Shown here: positions 43,508-52,469 of the stretch, piece after piece
Layout: each line of letters starts with the position of its first letter
Numbering within the stretch: position 1 is the stretch's first letter
NCBI GenBank assembly: GCA_937892845.1
Contig: CALBGP010000013.1
Location: 1 to 64,000, forward strand
Length of the DNA stretch: 64,000 nt
Direction: 5' to 3'
Source of the DNA: an uncultured Eggerthellaceae bacterium
GTDB taxonomy: Bacteria > Actinomycetota > Coriobacteriia > Coriobacteriales > Eggerthellaceae
Made by a program: the position numbers and the translations under genes
The notes under the pieces: generated by a model
Databases searched by the model: none
The model's input: the letters and a program-made list of their open reading frames with translations, nothing else
Told to the model about the DNA's origin: nothing

Positions 43508-45040
43508 TTAGCCTCGCATGGACTCAATCAGATCGAGCAGCTCCTGCTTGGAATGCACGCCCGCCTTGCGGTAGATGTGCTGCAGGTGCGTGGTGACGGT
43601 TCCCTTCGAGATGTAGAGCTCTTCTTGGATGCGCGTGTTGGTGCGGCCCTTCGCGAAAAGAAGGAGAATCTCGGTCTCGCGCGGCGTGAGCCCTTTCGTC
43701 CGAGCAAGCTGCATGCAGCATTCATGGAACCGCCCTTGAGGTTGGCTGCTTTCGGCTGCGGTGGGCTCCTCTTTCTCGAGTATTTTCTCCATGGCCGATC
43801 CCGCCGAATCCACCAAGGGGGCCATTTCCTTGAGGTCCATGAGATCGTCGTCTTTGAAGACGAAGGTGCAGACGGCGAACACCATCAGCACGGCAACGCC
43901 CGTTATCAGGCTCACGGCTTGCGGGGTCATAGAAAAGAGGCTGCACGCTACGCCTCCGAGAATTTCGCCGAATGTGGCTCCCACGGTGAGCATGCCCCAA
44001 CCCATGCCGAACACCGCTACTGCGGGGAGTTTGAAATTGTATGAGATGTCCGCGAGCAGAATCCAAATGAAGATGTTGAACGTGTTGTACCCGACTATGG
44101 CAAGCAGTGCGCCGGCTCCTATCATGTCGTGGCTCGTGAACACGGGCAGAAAGACTATGGATGCGGCTATGAGGAAGGTGACCAGCTTGTAGAGTTCCTT
44201 GATGGCCCTATCCCGGCGCAGGAGCATGAACGAGATGAGCACGGCCGAAAGGACGATGCTGCTGATGAGCAGGGAGGGATGGAACAGCTCGTAGGCGGTT
44301 ATGCCGCTGACGGAGATGAATGCCTGCCTGCTCAGGCTGTCGGCGATTCCCACGCCGCATGCGCAGATTCCTATGCGGATGATGACGCGCGACTTCGCCA
44401 GTTTGAAAATGGTCCGGTCCATTTCGGGTGCACGGCGCTCATCCCAGACGTGGGGCTGGTAATTCATGATGAATCCGCTCGCGAGAGGCAGGATCGAGGC
44501 GATGACGATGCCTTCCGCGGGAGGCAGAAACGAGATTGCGGCAAAGGTGACGCCGGCAATCAGGGCTGCCATGGGGACCTCTATGCCGGCTTCTGCAGGC
44601 GGCCTGCGCGCATAGATTTCGCCATAGCAGAGATTGATGAGTCCCGATCCGAAACCGGTTGTCGCTCCTGCGCAGATGGCAAGGACGTGGGCGACCGGTG
44701 ATGCAGTGCCTGAAGCTGCAGCGCCGCAGAGCGTTCCCACTGAGGTCAGGACCGCGGCGGCAATGCGCCAGGACTTGTTCATCAGCATCCGTTCGGCTGT
44801 CTGCGGAAGTGCGGCGCCCAGGAACAGCGTCGCTATCAACGCCAGGGAAGAGGACGTATACAGGGTGCGGGAAACTTCTTGATCCGGGAATACGAGGATG
44901 CTTGCGCCCACCCCTAGAAACAGCAGATAGGTCCATGCTCTGGAGAATGCGAACCCCCAGATTCTGCTGTTGAGGAACATGGATGGGGATAGCGGGTCGC
45001 GGGTTTGCTCCGCGTCGAGTTCTTCGACTGCTTTAGGCAC
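43508..45040 (-). CDS. LuxR-type regulator with polytopic membrane domain
   Basis: A 510-residue protein with about twelve hydrophobic segments (residues 30-400), a charged linker and a C-terminal LuxR HTH (GLTPRETEILLLFAKGRTNTRI, then YISKGTVTTHLQHIYRKAGV). The start is GTG at 45040 with AAGGAG 8 bases upstream. It is divergent from the molybdoreductase operon across 361 bp and almost certainly controls it, probably sensing the terminal acceptor or its redox state at the membrane. Same architecture as the regulator at 3998-5473 but with clear sequence divergence. It converges with the UvrD-like gene on its left. Confidence 0.88.
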   Translation of the reverse strand: MPKAVEELDAEQTRDPLSPSMFLNSRIWGFAFSRAWTYLLFLGVGASILVFPDQEVSRTLYTSSSLALIATLFLGAALPQTAERMLMNKSWRIAAAVLTSVGTLCGAAASGTASPVAHVLAICAGATTGFGSGLINLCYGEIYARRPPAEAGIEVPMAALIAGVTFAAISFLPPAEGIVIASILPLASGFIMNYQPHVWDERRAPEMDRTIFKLAKSRVIIRIGICACGVGIADSLSRQAFISVSGITAYELFHPSLLISSIVLSAVLISFMLLRRDRAIKELYKLVTFLIAASIVFLPVFTSHDMIGAGALLAIVGYNTFNIFIWILLADISYNFKLPAVAVFGMGWGMLTVGATFGEILGGVACSLFSMTPQAVSLITGVAVLMVFAVCTFVFKDDDLMDLKEMAPLVDSAGSAMEKILEKEEPTAAESSQPQGRFHECCMQLARTKGLTPRETEILLLFAKGRTNTRIQEELYISKGTVTTHLQHIYRKAGVHSKQELLDLIESMRG

Positions 45041-45401
45041 TTCGCTGCTCCTTCGGTCCGTGTTCTCGCGGCTTTGATTGTAGCATCACGGCATGCCTGA
45101 TGCGCGTGCATATGCTTTGACCTGCGTTTACGTATGCCATTGTGACCTGCGAATTTATTAAATCATATAAAAGGCATGATGGGGTATGAGGCCTATTTCG
45201 GGCATTTCTCATACTTTGCATGATGTGTCTGCTGCCTTCGTCGCCAATAATGCGAGCTGTCAGAGCCGGAATGCAATCCGGCTTGAATGGGGGAAGCGGG
45301 CATCGGTTCGCATGGTCGCGCAGCAGCCAGGGGTGGAAGCTTCTTGCGTGCGGCGGACTGAAGTTTCCCGAAGCTTTCATGAGGCTATGAAGGAGGAATC
45401 A
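45041..45401. promoter_or_regulatory. divergent control region of the molybdoreductase operon
   Basis: The DNA is locally AT-rich at 45151-45172. TGACCTGCG occurs twice, at 45118-45126 and 45143-45151 (25 bp apart). The second copy overlaps a possible -35 (GTGACC, 45142-45147), followed after 18 bases by TATAAA (45166-45171). A roughly 225-nt leader follows with hairpins GTATGAG/CTCATAC (45184 onward) and AGCCGGA/TCCGGCT (45262-45282). Operator function of the direct repeats is inference. Confidence 0.5.
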
Positions 45402-48400
45402 ATGGGCAAGTTGACCATGACGCGTCGCTCTTTTGCGAAGCTGTCTGCCATGACTGTTGCCGCAGCCGCTGCTGCTTCAACGGTATCGGGCGGAACCGCA
45501 TTCGCTGAGAATACGACGACTCCCGAAGAGTCATCGGAAATCAAGCGCATTCGCTCCTGCTGCCGTGGTTGCGGCAAGATGGAGTGCGGCGTTTGGGTGA
45601 CGGTGCAAAACGGGCGTGTCATCAAGACCGAAGGCGATCAGTCTTCGTCACAGTCGTCGGGCAACCACTGCAGCAAGGGCCAGGCGTCTTTGCAGGCGTG
45701 CTATCACCCCGCACGCATCTACCATCCTATGAAGCGCACGAACCCCAAGGGCGAAGACCCCGGCTGGGTGCGCATTTCGTGGGACGAGGCCATGGAGACC
45801 ATCGGCGAGAAGTTCAATGAGGCCATTCAGAAGTACGGTGGACAGACCTGCTTCGGCATGTGCGGCACTTCGCGTCAGTGGGTTTACGGCCCCTACGCGT
45901 TCTACAAGTGGCTGTTCGATAGCCCCAACAGCCGCGTTGCGTCCTCGATCTGCAAGGGCCCGCGACGCCTTATGGGCTGGCTGAGCTCCGTCGACGGCGC
46001 CCCGTGGTTTGCGCTGCGTGACGGACCGCGCGTCTACGTGCAGTGGGGTACTGCTCCTGAGAACTCGAATTACGATGACTCGTGCCGTAACATCGTGGAC
46101 AAGATGACCGAGGCAGACGTCCATATCTGCATCGACCCGCGTCTGTCCGGTTCGGGCAAGGAAGCCGACTACTGGCTGAACCTTGAGCCCGGCACCGATG
46201 CCGCGTTGGCTCTGTGCTGGCAGCACATCATCATCGAGAACGACCTGGTCGATTGGGAATTCGTCAAGCGCTGGACCAATTCGCCCATCCTGGTCGTTGA
46301 TGACATGGAGCCCACGGGCGGCCGTTACTACACGCTGTCCACCAATGTGCAGGTTGCCCCTGACCTCACCGGTGAAAAGCTCAAGACGCGCCTGCTCAAG
46401 GAAAGCGACCTCAAAGAGGGCGGTTCGTGCCGTCGCTTCATGGCGTGGAACAAAAACGCCAATGACGGCAAGGGCGGTCTGGTGTATTGGGATACCGATA
46501 CCACCCAGTGGGAAGGCTGCAACCATGTGGCTCCTACGCGCGACCAGATGGATGTGGTCTACGAGGGCACGTCGCAGGAAGGCTACCTGCCCCCGCTTTC
46601 CTATAACGAACTGGTTGAAGCCGGAATCGATTTCGATATGACCGGTTCCCATGAGGTCACGCTGGCCGACGGCTCCGTCCACACGGTGCGTCCGGTGTGG
46701 TCCTACCTGGTCGACTCCGTCAAGGATTGCACGCCTGAATGGTGCGCTGAGATCACCAAGCTCGATCCGAAGATGATCGAAGAGACCTGCCTCATCTGGG
46801 CTACCCGTCCTGAAGGCCAGAAGTACGGCAACGGCGGCATCCACCTGAACCTTTCTCCCGACCAGGAGGGTGCATGCTCTCAGACCGTTCGCGCGGTTCT
46901 GAACCTGTCTTACACCACCGGCAATTTCGACGGTCCTGCAGGCAACCGCGGTTTGACCCGTACGCCCGTTGATGAGCAGGCTACCGCCGCCCCCGGCACC
47001 AATATGCCGCAGGCGGTCAAGCATGTGCTCAGCGGCCTGGGTTCTCTGCCTCCCATGTATGAAGGCACGGTCCCGAAATACGACATCACCAATCTGCCCG
47101 ATCAGTATGACGTCTACTCGAATATGGTCGGTGCGGACAAGTACCCGGTGCTCGCCCTTTACAACGAATGGTGCGATGTCACCAGCATGTACCAGGCAAT
47201 TCTCACGGGCGACCCGTATCCCATCCGTGTGGGCATCAACGAGGCGGGTTCGTTCATGAACGAGGGCAATGCCCTGTTCGCCTGGGAGGCTCTGAAATCC
47301 CTTGACTTCTGGGTTGACCTGAACATGTTCCATCACCCGTCCACTGAGATGGCAGACATCATTCTGCCCGTCACCCACTGGCTTGAGATCAACAACATCC
47401 GCGTCTCCCAGGGAGCTACGGGCGGTATCGGCATGACTTGCCGCGCCATCGATCCTCCCGCTGATGCGAAGTTCGACTACGACGTGAACCGTCTGCTCTT
47501 CGAGGCCTTCGAGAAGCAGGGCAATCCCAACGGAACGTGGACGAATATCGCCGGCGACGCACCCGGCGCATACGATTCCGACGATCGTATGGAAGACTGG
47601 TTCCGTGCTCATAATGAGGTCGATGGCTTCAGCACCCGTTATCCCGGCTGCAAGTGGCAGCACATGCAGGATTTCGTCGACGACTTCCAGGAGCATGGCT
47701 GGTTCAATGCCAAGGTCCTCGAGCCCGATCGCTGGGGTACGTACCGCCGTTTCGAAACCGGTTGGATGCGCATGGGCAAGGATGCGTGCACTGCCGCACC
47801 GTGGAGCGTCGATGAGAACGGCCAGCCCAAGAACAACTTCGGCTGCCCCACTCCCTCCGGCTTGGTTGAGATCTGGTCCATCATGTTCGAAACCTACTGC
47901 CTGGACAAGGCCAACGAATTCGAGCCCGGCAAGTTCGACGTCATGAAAGAGATCATGCCGAACTACGAGCCGTGCGTAAGCGCCCCCGGCGGTGCCTGGG
48001 AGACCGAATCCTCCATCGAGGAGTATCCGATCATCTTGACCACGGGTCGCCGTATCCCGGTTTACTTCCACTCCGAGCATCGTCAGCTTCCTTGGTGCCG
48101 TGAGCTGTGGCCGGTGCCGCGTCTTGAGCTCAACCCCGTCGATGCCGAAAAGCTCGGACTCAAGCAGGGCGATTGGGCGTGGATCGAAGTGGAGCCCCAT
48201 TCCGATCTGGGCAAGCAGTATTGCTCCAAGATTCGCGAGTGCGTCGATATCTACGAGGGCATCGCACCTGGCTGGGCGAACGCCGAACATGGTTGGTGGT
48301 TCCCCGAGCTTCCTGCTCCGACCCATGGATTCGACCTGGTCAATGCCGAATGCCTGTGGGACCCCATGGGAGCGGACAAGTTCATCGCCTCCACCCATAT

Positions 48401-48563
48401 GCGCGGTGTGCGCTGCAAGATCTACAAGGCTACCCCCGAGAACAGCCCCTATGGCAATCCCATCCCGTGCGCAACGGAGGATGGCACCGAGATCATCCAC
48501 GATTGCACCGATCCCCGTCTGAAGGAATGGTTGCCTGACTACGATATCAGGAAGGAGGCGTAA
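45402..48563 (+). CDS. Tat-exported bis-MGD molybdenum oxidoreductase, catalytic subunit
   Basis: A 1053-residue DMSO-reductase-superfamily enzyme, longer than DmsA (about 800). Seen: Tat signal TRRSFAKLSAM with cleavage near AFAEN; a [4Fe-4S] site C54-x2-C57-x4-C62-x27-C90; then FDSPNSRVASSICKGPRR, where Cys184 aligns with the Mo-ligand Cys of PsrA/PhsA-like enzymes (GSPN…S-x-C). Molybdopterin-binding blocks follow (IDPRLSGSGKEADYWLNLEPG) and the C-terminal dinucleotide-binding domain (LTTGRRIPVYFHSEHRQLP). Large members in Eggerthellaceae include catechol dehydroxylases as well as S- and N-oxide reductases; the substrate is open. ATG 45402 follows AAGGAGGAA. Followed after 3 bases by the Fe-S subunit. 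Confidence 0.92.
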   Translation: MGKLTMTRRSFAKLSAMTVAAAAAASTVSGGTAFAENTTTPEESSEIKRIRSCCRGCGKMECGVWVTVQNGRVIKTEGDQSSSQSSGNHCSKGQASLQACYHPARIYHPMKRTNPKGEDPGWVRISWDEAMETIGEKFNEAIQKYGGQTCFGMCGTSRQWVYGPYAFYKWLFDSPNSRVASSICKGPRRLMGWLSSVDGAPWFALRDGPRVYVQWGTAPENSNYDDSCRNIVDKMTEADVHICIDPRLSGSGKEADYWLNLEPGTDAALALCWQHIIIENDLVDWEFVKRWTNSPILVVDDMEPTGGRYYTLSTNVQVAPDLTGEKLKTRLLKESDLKEGGSCRRFMAWNKNANDGKGGLVYWDTDTTQWEGCNHVAPTRDQMDVVYEGTSQEGYLPPLSYNELVEAGIDFDMTGSHEVTLADGSVHTVRPVWSYLVDSVKDCTPEWCAEITKLDPKMIEETCLIWATRPEGQKYGNGGIHLNLSPDQEGACSQTVRAVLNLSYTTGNFDGPAGNRGLTRTPVDEQATAAPGTNMPQAVKHVLSGLGSLPPMYEGTVPKYDITNLPDQYDVYSNMVGADKYPVLALYNEWCDVTSMYQAILTGDPYPIRVGINEAGSFMNEGNALFAWEALKSLDFWVDLNMFHHPSTEMADIILPVTHWLEINNIRVSQGATGGIGMTCRAIDPPADAKFDYDVNRLLFEAFEKQGNPNGTWTNIAGDAPGAYDSDDRMEDWFRAHNEVDGFSTRYPGCKWQHMQDFVDDFQEHGWFNAKVLEPDRWGTYRRFETGWMRMGKDACTAAPWSVDENGQPKNNFGCPTPSGLVEIWSIMFETYCLDKANEFEPGKFDVMKEIMPNYEPCVSAPGGAWETESSIEEYPIILTTGRRIPVYFHSEHRQLPWCRELWPVPRLELNPVDAEKLGLKQGDWAWIEVEPHSDLGKQYCSKIRECVDIYEGIAPGWANAEHGWWFPELPAPTHGFDLVNAECLWDPMGADKFIASTHMRGVRCKIYKATPENSPYGNPIPCATEDGTEIIHDCTDPRLKEWLPDYDIRKEA

Positions 48564-48566
48564 GCC

Positions 48567-49247
48567 ATGACGAAGTATGCGATTCTCACTGACTTGAACC
48601 GTTGCGTGGGATGCATGTCTTGCATGGTGTCCTGCAAGGCAATCAACGATGTCCCCATCGGCAATTACTGGAACAAGATGCTGCGCATCGGACCCTACAA
48701 GCGTGCGGATTACAAGACTCCCAACGATGTCGATATGTACTACCTGTGCGTCCAGTGCCAGCACTGCGAAAATCCGAAGTGCGTCGAGGTGTGCCCCACG
48801 GGTGCATCCCATAAGCTTGAAGACGGCACGGTCCAGATTGACAAGTCCAAATGCATCGGCTGCCAGTTCTGCGCCATGGCCTGCCCGTATGGTGTTCGCT
48901 ATCTCAACGAGGAGCAGCGTGTCGTTGAGAAGTGCACCTTGTGCGAGCAGCTGACTGCTCAGGGCGGCTTGCCCCAGTGCGTTGCCCAATGCGGCGGACG
49001 CGCCCGTTTCTTCGGAGATCTTGAGAAGGGCATCGATTCCTTCGAAGCTCCGCGCAACGCCTATCAGGCCGACCGCGAAAACGGGGATTTCAGCTATGAC
49101 CAGCTGTTCACAGGCAACCGCATCACGTTCGGTGAGCTCGCCGAAGAATACAACAAGGACACCGATGTCCATCATCTGCCCAATGCAGGCAACGATCCCA
49201 ACTTCGTCTATGTGCTGCGTGGGCGCGAATGGAAGGGAGAGGAATAA
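48567..49247 (+). CDS. four-cluster Fe-S electron-transfer subunit (DmsB/PsrB-like)
   Basis: A 226-residue ferredoxin-like subunit with four Cys groups: CVGCMSCMVSC, CVQCQHCENPKCVEVC, CIGCQFCAMACPYG and CTLCEQLTAQGGLPQCVAQC, for four [4Fe-4S] clusters passing electrons from the membrane anchor to the Mo subunit. It has no signal peptide and is expected to be carried out with the Tat-tagged catalytic subunit. Ribosome site GGAGG lies ahead of the ATG. The stop TAA overlaps the ATG of the anchor gene by one base. Confidence 0.93.
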   Translation: MTKYAILTDLNRCVGCMSCMVSCKAINDVPIGNYWNKMLRIGPYKRADYKTPNDVDMYYLCVQCQHCENPKCVEVCPTGASHKLEDGTVQIDKSKCIGCQFCAMACPYGVRYLNEEQRVVEKCTLCEQLTAQGGLPQCVAQCGGRARFFGDLEKGIDSFEAPRNAYQADRENGDFSYDQLFTGNRITFGELAEEYNKDTDVHHLPNAGNDPNFVYVLRGREWKGEE

Positions 49248-50122
49248 TGGAGCTCCAGTGGTCTTTGATCCTGTTCACTTCCTTCATCGCATGGTGCGCC
49301 GGTGCGTTCTCCACGCAGGCCTATCTGGCTTTGCGCGGCAAGGGTGACAAGATTCAGCTTGTGAGCTGGATCACCTCGGCTGCGCTTCTCGTCATCGGCG
49401 GAATTGCGGTCTTCACCCACTTGCAGCATTGGGAGCGCATCTTCAACGGCTTCGGTCACCTCACTTCGGGCATCACCCAGGAGTTCATCTCCATTGTGGT
49501 CATCGCCGTCATCGCTTTGATCTATCTGGTCATGATCAAGCGCAATGATGGCAAGGTTCCTGCCTGGGTTGCAGGTCTGGCCATTGCCGCGAGTGTGGTC
49601 ATGGTGGTTGTGACCGGCCACTCCTACATGATGGAGGCGCGTCCTGCGTGGAACAACATCGTATGGATCCTCTCGCTCGTGGGTGCTTCCTGCATCTTGG
49701 GTCCTGCCACCATCGCCGCCATCTGCGCGCTCAGGGGCGACGATGAGGCGCTGTCCGCCCTCAGCCCTGTCGTGATCGGTGGGTCGGTGCTCAACGCCGT
49801 TACCTCCGTTGCCGCTTTGCTGAGCATCGGCATGGCGAAGGTTGTCGAGGTCGGCTACTACTATGACCTCACGCACCCCATGAAGGACATCACCGCAACC
49901 TATGCCGGTTTGAATGTGTTTGCCGGCGACAGCGCCCTGTTCAGCATCGTCGGCGTGATAGCAATCGGCGCAATCGCACCTATCGTGTGCGCCGTGCTCG
50001 GAAAAAAGACCGGGAACTGGAAGGTGTTCGGCACGGCGGCTGCCATCTGCGCATTCGTCGGAGCTGTATGCCTGCGCGCGGTCTTCTATCTGGCCGGAAT
50101 CTCCATCTTCAACTTCTACTGA
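49247..50122 (+). CDS. DmsC-like membrane anchor subunit
   Basis: A 291-residue membrane protein with eight hydrophobic segments starting MELQWSLILFTSFIAWCAGAF, typical of the DmsC family that oxidises menaquinol and docks the Fe-S subunit. The ATG at 49247 overlaps the preceding stop (TAATG) with GGGAGAGG upstream; an earlier in-frame start at 49229 is less likely. It ends the rightward operon, right before a string of hairpins. Confidence 0.9.
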   Translation: MELQWSLILFTSFIAWCAGAFSTQAYLALRGKGDKIQLVSWITSAALLVIGGIAVFTHLQHWERIFNGFGHLTSGITQEFISIVVIAVIALIYLVMIKRNDGKVPAWVAGLAIAASVVMVVVTGHSYMMEARPAWNNIVWILSLVGASCILGPATIAAICALRGDDEALSALSPVVIGGSVLNAVTSVAALLSIGMAKVVEVGYYYDLTHPMKDITATYAGLNVFAGDSALFSIVGVIAIGAIAPIVCAVLGKKTGNWKVFGTAAAICAFVGAVCLRAVFYLAGISIFNFY

Positions 50123-50130
50123 TGAGAGAT

Positions 50131-50336
50131 GTGCGGCGGGCCTTCCGGTCCGCCGCACCCGGAGCTTGGCTTCCGGATACGGCATGCGGTGCGAATCGGT
50201 GTTCGCGCCGCATGCGCAAAGGCCCCTCGAAGGGTCGACTCACTTCCCCCAACCCCCAGTGCAGATGGTGAGTCGCCCCTCCGAGGGGCCTTCTGTATGC
50301 GATGGGGCCCGGCATGCGGCCGGCGCCCATCGCATA
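50131..50336. repeat. cluster of four long hairpins between convergent operons
   Basis: Stem 1: 50131-50142 with 50147-50158 (12 bp, one G-U, loop TTCC). Stem 2: 50182-50195 with 50202-50215 (14 bp, one wobble). Stem 3: 50219-50243 with 50268-50292 (25 bp, two mismatches, 24-base loop), right arm followed by TTCTGT. Stem 4: 50296-50306 with 50326-50336 (11 bp), with an inner CCGGC/GCCGG. Together they fill nearly the entire 223-bp gap between the anchor gene and the second UvrD-like gene. Termination of both operons is the simplest role, although classic U-runs are lacking. Confidence 0.85.
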
Positions 50337-50345
50337 TGCGTTGCA

Positions 50346-52304
50346 TTACCGATCGAGCGTAATCGTTTCGCCCGCCATGGCATCTGCGATGATGCTGCGG
50401 GAAACCCGTGCGTGGCGAATGCCTTTCTCGATGAAGTAGCGCTCGATGCGTGCATCGAGCATCTGGGCATCCGTGCCCCTCATGGCCGTGCAGTGGAAAA
50501 TGGTCGTGCTGCACGACGCTGAAGACGCAGCCGCGCGGTACCTCAGCGCATCCCGTGAGATCATCCGCGCTGCTTTCTGCGGGCTGGTTTTGGTCCTATC
50601 GAATGAGGCATGGGGCGGGGTGAATCCGTTGATCATCCCTGCGAGGGCCATATGGCGGATGTCCATGCCGCAGGCTCGTTCGGCAGGGATGATGGCAACC
50701 TGGTTTCCATGTGGTAGGCAGGGAAACTCCATGGCACGGTGGACTTTTGCGGCCAGGCTGCATGCGTCATCGTTCGGCGCCCATTCCCTGATCAGGCCTG
50801 AGACGGCAGGGGGGATGGCTTCGGGTGTTTGGGATGAAGCGGCGGTCCATCTGCTCAAGGCGTCTATGAGGTCTTGTCCCGTGCGCCCCTCAAGGTCCGA
50901 CAGGGCGTTTCTGAGAAGCTCCATGCGCTCGCGAATGCGGGCTTGCTCAGATTCGTATCCGAGGATGCGAGCCTTGTCGTCATGCGCCGCCACGGATGCA
51001 AGGACATCCGCCATCTCGAGGTTTTCCCGGCGGCAGGCATCCATGATCTGAGCGAAAACCGATCTGCAGGTCAGATATTCACCCATGCCGCACCAGGCGT
51101 GAAGAGCCGGGGTGTCGCGGGGGTCTGCAGCCAAGTTGAGAAGGGTTACGAACTGTGCGGCCGAAGATAGGTCCGCGTACCGGATATCGCCTCCTACGGT
51201 TTCTGCCGTATAGCTGGAAGAGCAGGGGATATCGTGGCGGGAAAGGGCGGTTGCGATATTGCGCGCCCAAGTTCGATTGGGAACCGCCACGGCAAGGTCT
51301 GCCGGTGATTCTCCTGAATCGAGAAGATCTTGCGCCCAGGTCCCGATGGCGGCGAATTCATCTTCCGGCGTTTGACAGGCGATGATTTCGAACTGGGGCG
51401 CTTCTTCGATGGGTTGTTTGCTTGAAGCGGCATGCTCCATAGCGGGTCGTTCACGCCCTGATGCAATTTCATCGGCTTGCCCGATAAGTGCGTTCAGTCC
51501 ATTGAGGGCTTCGATTCGCGATGGTGAAAGGTGGACGTCCTCGAGTGTGATGACGGTGGCGTGAGAGGCCGTGCGAAGCAGTTCGTGGGCGCCGCGAAAG
51601 TTCGGCTGCGAATCGAATGTCTCGCAACCGCCTTCGGGGTTCGATGAGACGAACAGGAACCTGTCGGCTATCAGGCAGGAAAGATGCTGAGACGCCCTGC
51701 TGAGAAGATGGAAATCGTCTACGAGCACGTTGTGCACGTTGAGCGATGCAAGGGCCTGTGCGTCGGATCGGAGGGCTCGGAAGGCGCGGGCTGCCAGCTC
51801 GGATTCAAGGTACGCGCCGTATGTGTCCAGTCTGCTTTCCAGCAACGCGAACAGGTCGCGCTCCTCCTGCGTGGCCAGCCAGTCAGGGTCAGCGTCGGAC
51901 ATGCCGCTCATTCCTTTGCGGAGAAATCCCACCATGGCCCCTATGCGTTTCGGGGGTATACCGCTTACGCGCAGATCCTCCATGAGGAAGCTCTCTTCGA
52001 ATCTCGTCAGCATTCGGGCCGATCTGCCGGTCTTTGCCTTGATGCAGGGCGTGTCCAGGACTTCGAGCGCAAATGCGCGCGCAGTTGTTACGCGGACTTC
52101 GGCCAGACGCTTCGATGCCCGGGCAAGACGTTTTCGCAGGGAGTCCGCGGCATCGGGAGAGCAGGCGAACACGATGATGCTCTCCGCGTCGTTTCCATCT
52201 TCTATGAGGCGAAGCGCTTGGTTGACAAGCTCGGTTGTCTTCCCTGTTTTCTCCGCTCCCAAGCAGAGAGTGACTGATTCGGCATGCAGATCATGATGCT
52301 CCAT
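50346..52304 (-). CDS. UvrD-like (SF1A) P-loop protein B with altered motif II
   Basis: A 652-residue SF1-helicase-like protein, diverged from the one at 41645-43459. Seen: canonical Walker A GAEKTGKT (residues 16-23); motif II at residues 196-199 reads DDFH in VLVDDFHLLSRASQHL, where UvrD has DEFQ, again losing the catalytic Glu; AVAVPNRTWARNIATAL resembles motif IV; MDIRHMALAGMINGFTPP resembles motif V; and the C-terminus has RDALRYRAAASSASCSTTIF. ATG 52304 follows AAGGA. It is the last gene of the leftward operon with NapH- and NapG-like proteins and TorD, separated from NapH by a structured 165-bp spacer. Confidence 0.75.
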   Translation of the reverse strand: MEHHDLHAESVTLCLGAEKTGKTTELVNQALRLIEDGNDAESIIVFACSPDAADSLRKRLARASKRLAEVRVTTARAFALEVLDTPCIKAKTGRSARMLTRFEESFLMEDLRVSGIPPKRIGAMVGFLRKGMSGMSDADPDWLATQEERDLFALLESRLDTYGAYLESELAARAFRALRSDAQALASLNVHNVLVDDFHLLSRASQHLSCLIADRFLFVSSNPEGGCETFDSQPNFRGAHELLRTASHATVITLEDVHLSPSRIEALNGLNALIGQADEIASGRERPAMEHAASSKQPIEEAPQFEIIACQTPEDEFAAIGTWAQDLLDSGESPADLAVAVPNRTWARNIATALSRHDIPCSSSYTAETVGGDIRYADLSSAAQFVTLLNLAADPRDTPALHAWCGMGEYLTCRSVFAQIMDACRRENLEMADVLASVAAHDDKARILGYESEQARIRERMELLRNALSDLEGRTGQDLIDALSRWTAASSQTPEAIPPAVSGLIREWAPNDDACSLAAKVHRAMEFPCLPHGNQVAIIPAERACGMDIRHMALAGMINGFTPPHASFDRTKTSPQKAARMISRDALRYRAAASSASCSTTIFHCTAMRGTDAQMLDARIERYFIEKGIRHARVSRSIIADAMAGETITLDR

Positions 52305-52366
52305 CGGATTCCTTCCCTATGCGGGGCGTGTTGGACCGCTCCGTCTTCTTGTCTGGCCTTCGTCAA

Positions 52367-52464
52367 GTTCCGGATGGAAGCGACCCGTCCCCGATGATTG
52401 AACCCCTGTGCAACGGGCCGCTTCCATCCGGAACCCGTCGGTCTGAGTCGGGTTCCGGATTTTC
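52367..52464. promoter_or_regulatory. mutually exclusive hairpins between NapH-like and UvrD-like genes
   Basis: Arm A 52367-52388 pairs with arm B 52413-52434 over 22 bases with one mismatch. The end of B (52427-52437, TCCGGAACCCG) pairs instead with arm D 52449-52459 (CGGGTTCCGGA), followed on the plus strand by TTTTC. Because B takes part in both, only one fold can form at a time, as in attenuators. Both flanking genes are read leftward; the U-run is on the plus strand, so for the operon it may act as an intercistronic RNA structure, or it may terminate antisense transcription. Confidence 0.7.
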
Positions 52465-52469
52465 TTCGA

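Noticed and set aside
45648..49175. 1175-codon open frame opposite the Mo catalytic and Fe-S subunit genes
   Set aside because: Runs across two clear genes of known families on the plus strand; produced by codon bias only.
50129..50362. small ORFs in the hairpin cluster
   Set aside because: They exist on both strands because of the inverted repeats and lack ribosome sites.
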